A program made the position numbers and the translations under genes. Source: Candidatus Parcubacteria bacterium (GTDB lineage: Bacteria; Patescibacteriota; Patescibacteriia; Patescibacteriales; UBA12075). From it: 12,658 nucleotides of DNA. This document shows positions 5,676 through 12,658 of this stretch, one piece after another. The notes beneath the pieces were generated by a model that saw only the letters and a program-made list of their open reading frames with translations, did not search any database and had not been told where the DNA came from. The stretch covers positions 1 through 12,658 of the forward strand of contig JAGLLI010000011.1 of assembly GCA_023140595.1 (NCBI GenBank), in the 5' to 3' direction. How positions within the stretch are numbered: position 1 is the stretch's first letter; every line of letters begins with the position of its first letter.

Positions 5676-8600
5676 ATGAAAAATAAACTAATAAAATTCA
5701 GCATTTTTGCAATCATAGCGCTTGCGTTGTTCACGGCGGTTGATTTTGTTTTGGCGCAGGATATTGGCATTAATTATGCTAATAATCTTGGATTGCAGGA
5801 TACGGGCGGAACAGACGCAAAAACTTTGATTATAAATATTATTCGCTATATTTTAACTTTTTTGGGAATTATCGCGGTGGTAATGGTAATGTATGGCGGT
5901 TTTGTATGGATGACATCAAACGGCCAGCCGGACAGAATTCAAAAAGCGAAAAAAACTTTAATTGGAGCGGTGATAGGCTTAATTATTGTAATTTCCGCTT
6001 TTGCGATTGTAACATTTATAGCAAATATAACAAGTGATGTTTTGGAAGGTTCTTGTGTCGTAGGCGATCCGCCAAAAGCATGCGGATGTCAGGATATGGG
6101 CGTAAAAACTTGCCAAGCGGACGGCACTTGGGGTGATTGTTCAGCGGACTGTGATTATAGCGGCGGTGAAAAATGCTGCTCTTGGGGATGTGATACTTCA
6201 TGCTTGGTTCCTCCTGAGTTTAATATTAACAGCACTGTTCCGGTTGATGGCGAAGCAAACGCGATTAGAAATATAAAAGTTATTTTTAATTTTAACAGAA
6301 CCGTGGATGAAGCCGGTTTTACTGATGATAAATTTTTGGTTGAGGATATTGATAGCGGATTTCCTATCGCCGGCGGAAGAGTGGTTGACGGCAAGCGGAT
6401 AATTTTTACGCCTGAAGCCGGGTGCGGGGTTAATGACTGCGGGGCAACAAATTGTTTCGCGGCCGGACAGCAGGTGCGGGTAACAGCGGAAAACGGCGCG
6501 GGCGGCATATTAAGCGCTGGCGGAATAGAATTAACTTGCCCGCTTATTGGCTGTATTATTGAATTTACTGTCGGCGATTTAATTGATTGTGAAGACCCTG
6601 AAGTGAGCCTTGATTTTAATCAAGTATGCGCGATTAACAATAATGAATTATACGCGATTGCCTCTGATGACTCCGGTTTGAGCATGTTGGAATTTTTTGT
6701 TGATGATAGTTATGTTTTGGATATTTCAAACCCGATTTTGCTTGGTGGGGATTTATCAGTTAATACTCGTCCTGGTAATCCGGTTTGGTGGGACGCGAGT
6801 GCGATTGATGTCGGTACGCCTGTAACAATCAGGGTTGACGCAAACGACATAGATAATCATTTTGGCAGTGATAGCGAAACTTTTAAATTGCGTCCCGCTC
6901 ATTGCTGTAATGATATTTTGGACGGTGATGAAGAAGGCGTTGATTGCGGAGGATCTTGCGCCGGTTGCGAAGGCGCTGCATGCGGAATCAGCCTTTTTGA
7001 AAGTTGTAGCAGCGATGATAGTACAAATTGCAATGATTCTCTTTGCGCTTCCGGCTTATGCGCTTGCACCAGTTTTGGCACTGACACGGAATGCGGCGAA
7101 GCCGGGTATAGCGGAGGCATCACAGATTGCTGTATTTGCCAAGACGCTCCGGTAATTGATTATATATCTCCAATCGGCGGCTTTTGTTCTTCTTCAACAG
7201 ATGTCTATTGCGGTGATGATGACACGGTTTGCAATGATATTGTTTTAGGCGACGTTTGCGATGTTGAAACTGCTAACGCTTCAGCCGGTTCTTTGGTGAC
7301 AATCGGCGGGCGTTATTTTGGAGAGTATGATCTGGCGGTAAGCAAAGTTGAATTTGACGGGGTAGTTGCGCAGTTAGCCGATACGGTAAACGCGAACTGT
7401 ACTGATAATTGGCTGACTAATCAAATAATAGTTGTTTTACCAAATGGTTTATCTGATAGTCCGATTGTTAGGGTTACTACTAATAGCGGTTATTATGACA
7501 CAAGCGACGATGATCGCGGAAGTAAAATAAAATTTATTGTAAATAGTATTGAACGTCCGGGTTTATGTAAGCTCGAAAATTTGTTAACAGGTGATAATAG
7601 CGGTGTTTTTGAGGATGAATTGGAATTTCAAGGCATAAATTTAAATAATAACTTAGCATATTTTGGCAGTTACAGCTCTAATGTGGCGGGAATAAATTCT
7701 ATTTTTGGAAATTTAAGCGGAACTTCATTGGTTCCGAATTTAAATAAAATCGGAAAAATTACAGTGTTTTCTCAGGAAAATACAGAAAAAGTAAATAGTA
7801 ATTACTTGGAGTTTATTAAAAACGCGGAAATAGATCCGGGATCCTATATTCTTTCTTTCAGTCCAAAGGAGGGCGCGATTGGACAATATATTACTATTAT
7901 GGGCGGCGGTTTTGGCAATTTGCAAGGCAACTCAAAAGTGTATTTTGATTTGGATCCAAGCAATAATGACAGCGGTGACAGCATTGATTACGGAGTTTTA
8001 GCTTCTTTTGATTTTCCTGAAATTTGCGCTGATTATTTTTGGAGCGATAATCAAATTTTAATAAAAGTGCCGGATGATTTGCCGGTTGATAAAGATAATT
8101 ATTTTATTGTTATTGATTTGCCTGAATTGGACGAGCCGATTGATACCGGCGATGATTTTCATACCGGTCCGGTAGCTGATCCGCAATTTTTTTATGACAG
8201 TGATTTGCCGCTTGCTCCAAGCCTTTGCAAAATTGATCCGGCGCGAGGACCGAATAATAGCGAAATCAGCCTTTGGGGCGAATACTTTAACGAATATAAT
8301 CCTGACGGCAGTTCAAAGGTTGTTTTTTATAATGAAAAAGCTCAATCAGGCCCATTGGCGAGTGATGGAATTATATCTTGGAAAACCAACGACTATGTTG
8401 ATGAAATCATGGTAGCTGTTCATAGTGAAGCAATTACAGGTCCTGTAATTGTAATAAAAAATAATGATTTAGCCGGCAATAGTTTAAATTTCAATGTAGG
8501 CGAGTGCGGCGCCAATAGTGATTGCGATAATGGCGGAATAGCAGGAGTTTGCTGTCCGTCTGAAAGTACGGAAGCCGGCCGTTGCGCTGTTGATAAAAAC

Positions 8601-11600
8601 AGTGATGGAAATACGAATATTATGGATTGCTATATTAGCTTGTCATCTTCAGTTTATGAATGGGAATTTACATCAGGCGACGGCGGAGCCTGGTTTATGG
8701 AGCCTTGTTACGATGACGATCCGGATGGAAGCTGTGAAGAAGAAGACGGGCCTTGCAACAGCAATTTTGTCTGTGATTCATGCGTATGCAAATTGCCATG
8801 TGATGGCGATGTTAGCACAATTGATTGTGATATTGATCATGATATTTGCTCTTCTTTTTTAGCTTATTTAGTATGCGATGAAGATTGTTTTTGCATCGGA
8901 GACAGCCCTGATGACAGCTGTCAAGGCAAGGCAAGGCGCGTTAACGCATGCGATCCCGATCCATGTCCGAATTCCCCGGGTTCATGTTCTCCTTTTTTAG
9001 GAGAAGAAAAAATAGATAGCGGGGTTTCTTGCGGAGATGATTCTTGTGTTATGATCGGATGCGATCTTCTGACTTGCGCTTATGACATATTATCTGATAA
9101 ATGCTATAATAAATCAATTTTATGCTCTAAAATCGTTTCTGATATTTTTGGAAATAATGTTAAGACTTATTGCGCGAGCTATGGCGATCCAATTGAAAAT
9201 CGCTGGCACATAAACACTAATGCCAGTTGTCCTCTTGGCTGGTTTGGTATTGGAAATAACAAATGCGTACAAGACGGCATCGGTGGTATATGCGAGCCAT
9301 GTCCATTGGGGCTTAGTTGTCAGGATATTAACGGAGATAATAACGAAGAATGCGTGTCTTCTTTTGATATTTGTCCCGGCGGGTATAATTGCGAGGCCGG
9401 CTCTTGCGTTAAGGATGATGACGCTGCTTGCGAGTGCTGCTGTAGGAATCCCGGGACAGGAGAATTTGACGCTCAAGATTGTTGTTTGCCTTTATCTTGC
9501 GCCGGAGATTGTGGGCTTGACAGGGAAATTGATACTGACGCTTTCGGCTATTGCGTTGGCTGCCGCGTGGAAAATCCTGACGGCACTCCAAACTATTCTT
9601 TATCCGATCAGGCTTGCAATTGCGAAGGAACAACTGGGAAATTTTGTGATGTTAACTATGATATGGACGGTGATGGCAACCCAGAGGGCGCGTGCAAAGA
9701 CTGCGCTCAGCTTGAACTAGACGCTACCGAATGCTCTAATCACTCAACAGTATGCTGTGTTGACGGCATGGATGGTAATTATTGCCGCGGAGTCGGCGAT
9801 GGCAGTTCTTTTGATAACGGCTTGTTTGATTATTGCGCTTATTATAATTGTCTTGAACCGGATAATGATTCATGTGATATTAATCCGCAAACAAGCGGGG
9901 ATTATGATATTATTAATGACTGTGAAGAGTCTTGCGTTGGAAATTTAACAAATAATTTAGGCGAAAGCTGCGAATCTGAAAAAGAAGATAATTGTAATAT
10001 TGATATTTGTCCAAATCCTTTCGGCTGTATCAATGAAGACGGGTCAGGTCCGTTTTATCCTGATGATTGCGGAATTTGCTGTTGTGATCCAAATTCAGTT
10101 GACGATGAATGCCAATTAGCAGGCTACCCAAGTCTGAATTGCACGGCAGACAGCGAGCCGTGCAGCGGAGAAGAAAGAGGCTTATGCTGTGGCTGTTCCA
10201 TTGATTCTGATTGCGCGGTAGGCGTTCCTTCCGGAGTCGGCTGCGGCAATGACACTTGCTGCCGCGCTCGTCCGCAAGTTGAGTCGCATATCCCCGCGGA
10301 TATTGGCAAAGAAATTTGCCGCAACGCGGAAATTGTTGTTAATTTTGACCAGAAAATGGATACAGGCAGTTTTAAAGGCAATGTAATTTTAATAGGCGAT
10401 TATGGGTTTGAGCAATGTCCGGAAGGTACGGAATATTTAGCCCTTGACGGCAGACAACCATTTAAAAAGAATTTTGCAGCCAAGTTCTTTTTAAGGGCAA
10501 GGAGCGCGATTAAAAAAGTTTTTAAATATTTTTCTTCACCGGATAATGCTTATGCTTATGATGCTGTGCAAGCCGGACATAATTTTTGCGCTGTTTCCGG
10601 GCAAACAAGCGGGTATAATGATACCTCAGGCAAAGGCATATTGAGCTTTAAGCCTCGCCAGCTCTTTGATGGCGATAGGATTTATTACGCAGTTATAAAA
10701 GGCGATGAGAATTTAAGCGATGAGAGAAATGAGGGCGTTAAAAGTATTTGGGGGATTGGAATGAACGGCGGAATGAATGAGACATTCAATGGAATTTTTT
10801 ACGCAAATGCTTATATTTTTTCTTTTGAAGTTTTGTCGGAACAGGCGGATAACAACGGAGTTTGCGAAGTTGATCATATTAACGTGGAGCCGGCATCATA
10901 TCTTTTTCAAACAAATGTTAATAATCAAAATGATGACAATCCGGCAAACACAAATACATATGATAGTATTATTGACAGTGACAAGGTTTTTGTTGCCTAT
11001 GCGCTTGATGATACAAATCAAGTTTTAGCTCCTGTGGAAGGAGTTTATGATTGGGATTTAACCTGGAGTTCTAATAATATTTTAATTGCCGATGTTGTTC
11101 CGGCGGCACCGGAGATTGATGATCAAAAAATTATCAGAGCCGGTACCACCAAGACTGAAGGCGAGGCTGTTATTTTGGTTGCAATGGAATATGGCAACAA
11201 TAGCATTGGCGCTCCTTTGCCTGCCCCCGGAACAGCCGATGTTTATTTATTTGTCTGTGAAAATCCTTGGCCGCCTTTTAAAACTGACGGAACATGGGAG
11301 CCGTGGCAGGATATTAAAAATAATTGTTCAATTAACGATCAGGGATGCGATTATGGCTATAATTTTAAATTGTACTATTGTCGCGATGCCGGAAATGCCG
11401 GCACTTATGATGATTTGCCTGCGATTTACAGCGGGCAAGAAGCAGATGACTACAACACCGTAATTAGAGGAGAGTCATCAATTTTGACTTGTAGTATTGA
11501 CGGCGAATATTGTCCGCCCGCGTCAGTAATTAATGATCTTTGCGGGTTTGACGGAAAAGGCAAATGCCAAAAAAGTTATTTAAAAGAAGTTTATTTTTTC

Positions 11601-12638
11601 CGTGAAGAAAGTCCGACAGCAAGCACTTCTTTTGAAGTGGTTAACGGTCTTGACGGAACTTCGGCTATAATTTCCTGGAATAAGATTTTAAGCGGCGTAG
11701 ACGGATATAAAATATATTGGGGCACTGCTTCCAATAATTATATTGATTATGCGGAAATATACAATGACGGCAATGATGATCACGAAAATATGGATTGCGA
11801 AGAAATAGGCGCGTCAATCAGTTGTGTGTTAAGCGGATTAACCGGTGAAACATTGTATTATTTTAATTTATCTTCATTTTTAAATACAGGAACGGAAAGC
11901 GAGTATTTTGGAGAGAAATTTGTATTTGTAACCGACGAGGCTGCTCCAAATGTTCCGATAAATTTTAATTCTGTTGCCGGAGACGGACAAGTAACTTTAA
12001 GCTGGGACGAAGTAGAAGGCGCTGTCGGGTACAAACTTTATTATGGCGTAAGTTCCGGAGTTTACGGTGGTTCGGAGGATGTTGGAAATGACACAAGCAT
12101 AATTTTAAGCGGGTTAACTAACGGCAGCACTTATTATTTTGCGGTTACGGCTTATGATGAATATGGCAATGAAAGTAATTATTCATTGGAAAAAAGCGGA
12201 ACTCCGGTAACTAGCGATTGCGGTGATGGCATTTGCGACGCGAGTGAATGCTCAAATTGCGCTGATGATTGCGGGTTGGCTGATTGTTGCGGTAATGGCG
12301 CGTGTGATACAGCAATCGGCGAAAATGAAGGCAATTGCGATGATTGTAGCGATAGTCCGCCGCCTCCACCTCCGCCGCCCCCTGTTACATGTAATAACGG
12401 GGTTTGCGATCCGGGAGAAAATGCCGTTAATTGTCCCGCGGATTGCGGAGAAGGAGCTGTTTGCGGCGATGGAGTTTGCGAGGCAAGCGAATGCTCTGTT
12501 TGCGTTGCGGATTGTTCTCCTGCTGATTGTTGTAATAACGGCATATGTGATTCCGCGATTGGCGAAAATGAAGGTAATTGTTCTGATGATTGCGGCGGAG
12601 TTCCGCCCCCTCCACCGCCCCCTCCGCCGCCAACATAA
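5676..12638 (+). CDS. Giant pilin-module-anchored, Cys-rich multidomain surface protein (2320 aa)
   Basis: Paralogue of the preceding protein through its first ~120 residues: signal peptide (1-28, cut near VLA-Q), TM helices about 50-80 and 93-119, basic loop between. Outward domains in order: Cys-rich segment 126-177 (including GVKTCQADGTWGDC); Big_5-like 179-298; Ig-like 305-405; Cys segment 409-490 with a DGDEEGVDCGGSC motif; four IPT/TIG-like repeats about 491-622, 625-715, 722-840 and 846-941; a Cys-rich region 943-1530 with about 80 cysteines and EF-hand-type loops; Big_5-like 1532-1720 interrupted by a basic insert 1594-1630; a Big_2-like segment about 1735-1840 (YDWDLTWSSNN); a conserved-looking CENPWPP...YYCRD segment 1861-1904; two fibronectin type III domains about 1978-2085 and 2089-2177; then five short Cys repeats with two polyproline runs to the end. 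I count about 158 cysteines, none before residue 126. No LPXTG or C-terminal helix is present, so the N-terminal helices are the only visible anchor. No Shine-Dalgarno precedes the ATG; translation may be coupled to the gene 6 bp upstream. Surface adhesion or host/cell contact is a guess from architecture. Confidence 0.88.
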   Translation: MKNKLIKFSIFAIIALALFTAVDFVLAQDIGINYANNLGLQDTGGTDAKTLIINIIRYILTFLGIIAVVMVMYGGFVWMTSNGQPDRIQKAKKTLIGAVIGLIIVISAFAIVTFIANITSDVLEGSCVVGDPPKACGCQDMGVKTCQADGTWGDCSADCDYSGGEKCCSWGCDTSCLVPPEFNINSTVPVDGEANAIRNIKVIFNFNRTVDEAGFTDDKFLVEDIDSGFPIAGGRVVDGKRIIFTPEAGCGVNDCGATNCFAAGQQVRVTAENGAGGILSAGGIELTCPLIGCIIEFTVGDLIDCEDPEVSLDFNQVCAINNNELYAIASDDSGLSMLEFFVDDSYVLDISNPILLGGDLSVNTRPGNPVWWDASAIDVGTPVTIRVDANDIDNHFGSDSETFKLRPAHCCNDILDGDEEGVDCGGSCAGCEGAACGISLFESCSSDDSTNCNDSLCASGLCACTSFGTDTECGEAGYSGGITDCCICQDAPVIDYISPIGGFCSSSTDVYCGDDDTVCNDIVLGDVCDVETANASAGSLVTIGGRYFGEYDLAVSKVEFDGVVAQLADTVNANCTDNWLTNQIIVVLPNGLSDSPIVRVTTNSGYYDTSDDDRGSKIKFIVNSIERPGLCKLENLLTGDNSGVFEDELEFQGINLNNNLAYFGSYSSNVAGINSIFGNLSGTSLVPNLNKIGKITVFSQENTEKVNSNYLEFIKNAEIDPGSYILSFSPKEGAIGQYITIMGGGFGNLQGNSKVYFDLDPSNNDSGDSIDYGVLASFDFPEICADYFWSDNQILIKVPDDLPVDKDNYFIVIDLPELDEPIDTGDDFHTGPVADPQFFYDSDLPLAPSLCKIDPARGPNNSEISLWGEYFNEYNPDGSSKVVFYNEKAQSGPLASDGIISWKTNDYVDEIMVAVHSEAITGPVIVIKNNDLAGNSLNFNVGECGANSDCDNGGIAGVCCPSESTEAGRCAVDKNSDGNTNIMDCYISLSSSVYEWEFTSGDGGAWFMEPCYDDDPDGSCEEEDGPCNSNFVCDSCVCKLPCDGDVSTIDCDIDHDICSSFLAYLVCDEDCFCIGDSPDDSCQGKARRVNACDPDPCPNSPGSCSPFLGEEKIDSGVSCGDDSCVMIGCDLLTCAYDILSDKCYNKSILCSKIVSDIFGNNVKTYCASYGDPIENRWHINTNASCPLGWFGIGNNKCVQDGIGGICEPCPLGLSCQDINGDNNEECVSSFDICPGGYNCEAGSCVKDDDAACECCCRNPGTGEFDAQDCCLPLSCAGDCGLDREIDTDAFGYCVGCRVENPDGTPNYSLSDQACNCEGTTGKFCDVNYDMDGDGNPEGACKDCAQLELDATECSNHSTVCCVDGMDGNYCRGVGDGSSFDNGLFDYCAYYNCLEPDNDSCDINPQTSGDYDIINDCEESCVGNLTNNLGESCESEKEDNCNIDICPNPFGCINEDGSGPFYPDDCGICCCDPNSVDDECQLAGYPSLNCTADSEPCSGEERGLCCGCSIDSDCAVGVPSGVGCGNDTCCRARPQVESHIPADIGKEICRNAEIVVNFDQKMDTGSFKGNVILIGDYGFEQCPEGTEYLALDGRQPFKKNFAAKFFLRARSAIKKVFKYFSSPDNAYAYDAVQAGHNFCAVSGQTSGYNDTSGKGILSFKPRQLFDGDRIYYAVIKGDENLSDERNEGVKSIWGIGMNGGMNETFNGIFYANAYIFSFEVLSEQADNNGVCEVDHINVEPASYLFQTNVNNQNDDNPANTNTYDSIIDSDKVFVAYALDDTNQVLAPVEGVYDWDLTWSSNNILIADVVPAAPEIDDQKIIRAGTTKTEGEAVILVAMEYGNNSIGAPLPAPGTADVYLFVCENPWPPFKTDGTWEPWQDIKNNCSINDQGCDYGYNFKLYYCRDAGNAGTYDDLPAIYSGQEADDYNTVIRGESSILTCSIDGEYCPPASVINDLCGFDGKGKCQKSYLKEVYFFREESPTASTSFEVVNGLDGTSAIISWNKILSGVDGYKIYWGTASNNYIDYAEIYNDGNDDHENMDCEEIGASISCVLSGLTGETLYYFNLSSFLNTGTESEYFGEKFVFVTDEAAPNVPINFNSVAGDGQVTLSWDEVEGAVGYKLYYGVSSGVYGGSEDVGNDTSIILSGLTNGSTYYFAVTAYDEYGNESNYSLEKSGTPVTSDCGDGICDASECSNCADDCGLADCCGNGACDTAIGENEGNCDDCSDSPPPPPPPPPVTCNNGVCDPGENAVNCPADCGEGAVCGDGVCEASECSVCVADCSPADCCNNGICDSAIGENEGNCSDDCGGVPPPPPPPPPPT
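12219..12635 (+). repeat. Tandem Cys-repeat/polyproline coding module
   Basis: The C terminus (aa 2182-2320) consists of five related units of the form C-[GN]-[DN]-G-x-C-[DE]-x(n)-E-x(n)-C-x(1,3)-D-C. Units 1-2 followed by nine prolines (2182-2236) are closely repeated as units 4-5 followed by ten prolines (2263-2319); a single unit (about 2239-2262) lies between. Matching blocks such as ASECS, ADCC and IGENEGNC show a recent duplication. The proline runs use mixed CCN codons. The gene stops one residue (T) after the second run. Confidence 0.85.
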
Positions 12639-12658
12639 TAAATCAAATTATTATTTTT
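12635..12658 (+). terminator. Possible weak AT-only terminator at the window edge
   Basis: ATAATAA (12635-12641) can pair with TTATTAT (12648-12654) around a 6-nt loop, followed by T residues to the end. The stem has no G-C pair and overlaps the TAA stop codon, so it is weak; the true terminator may lie beyond the window. Confidence 0.25.

Noticed and set aside
5660..5680. A frameshift splitting one long protein into two genes
   Set aside because: The downstream ORF begins with its own complete signal peptide and pilin module paralogous to the upstream gene, so these are two genes.
6155..6508. Minus-strand 117-codon ORF
   Set aside because: Antisense to well-supported Big_5-like coding sequence, with no ribosome site or domain.
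7831..7844. CCGGGATCC within the giant gene as another copy of the palindromic element
   Set aside because: Only a short GGATCC-centred match is shared; the GTCATCC ends and second arm are absent, so it is chance.
9220..9720. Plus-strand 166-codon hydrophobic ORF in another frame
   Set aside because: It lies wholly within the 2320-residue gene, whose frame has clear domains and biased codon use; the hydrophobic content arises from reading GAT/TGC-rich codons out of frame.
2934..12638. Recoding of TGA as Gly or Trp, as in some CPR lineages
   Set aside because: All complete genes are open under the standard code and end in TAA, with no in-frame TGA to be read through.
12179..12646. Minus-strand 155-codon ORF with Gly-rich runs
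   Set aside because: It is the antisense shadow of the repeated C-terminal coding region; the glycine runs are the complement of the proline codons, and no start signals are present.

Overview
The window is an AT-rich bacterial fragment with standard stop-codon use. It most resembles a Patescibacteria (Candidate Phyla Radiation) genome, probably the Parcubacteria side. The main reason is the pair of very large surface proteins, each opening with a signal peptide and a two-helix VirB2/TrbC-like pilin module and continuing into a long Ig-like and Cys-rich ectodomain. Most genes here also lack a clear Shine-Dalgarno sequence. The taxonomic placement is inference; there is no marker RNA or ribosomal protein in the window.

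Left part, minus strand. Positions 1-1178 hold the first 392 codons of a bifunctional (p)ppGpp synthetase/hydrolase (Rel/SpoT family), cut by the window edge at the start of its TGS domain. Upstream of it lie about 100 bp of AT-rich DNA and a 211-bp palindromic MITE-like element with 10-bp terminal inverted repeats (1281-1491). Next comes an isochorismatase-like cysteine hydrolase (1529-2197, minus).

Middle. A small plus-strand gene of unknown function (2293-2502) is a self-contained transcription unit: a near-consensus promoter, the only strong Shine-Dalgarno sequence seen here, and an intrinsic terminator. The 431-bp gap after it holds that terminator, a row of further hairpins (2675-2769), a second strong terminator (2781-2811) and an extended -10 promoter (2878-2886) facing the large genes.

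Right part, 2934-12638, plus strand. Two tandem paralogous genes 6 bp apart encode proteins of 911 and 2320 residues. Their first ~125 residues are clearly homologous: signal peptide, TM helix, short basic loop, TM helix. The ectodomains differ. The first carries Big_5-like Ig domains and a domain of the kind seen in phage tail proteins. The second carries Big_5, four IPT/TIG-like domains, a very Cys-rich region of nearly 600 residues with Ca-binding-loop motifs, two fibronectin type III domains, and a C-terminal array of five short Cys repeats with two polyproline runs. The pair most likely forms membrane-anchored, disulfide-stabilised cell-surface structures made from one transcript, perhaps for attachment or a pilus-like assembly. 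That role is inferred from architecture only. The left-hand genes have no evident link to this pair.
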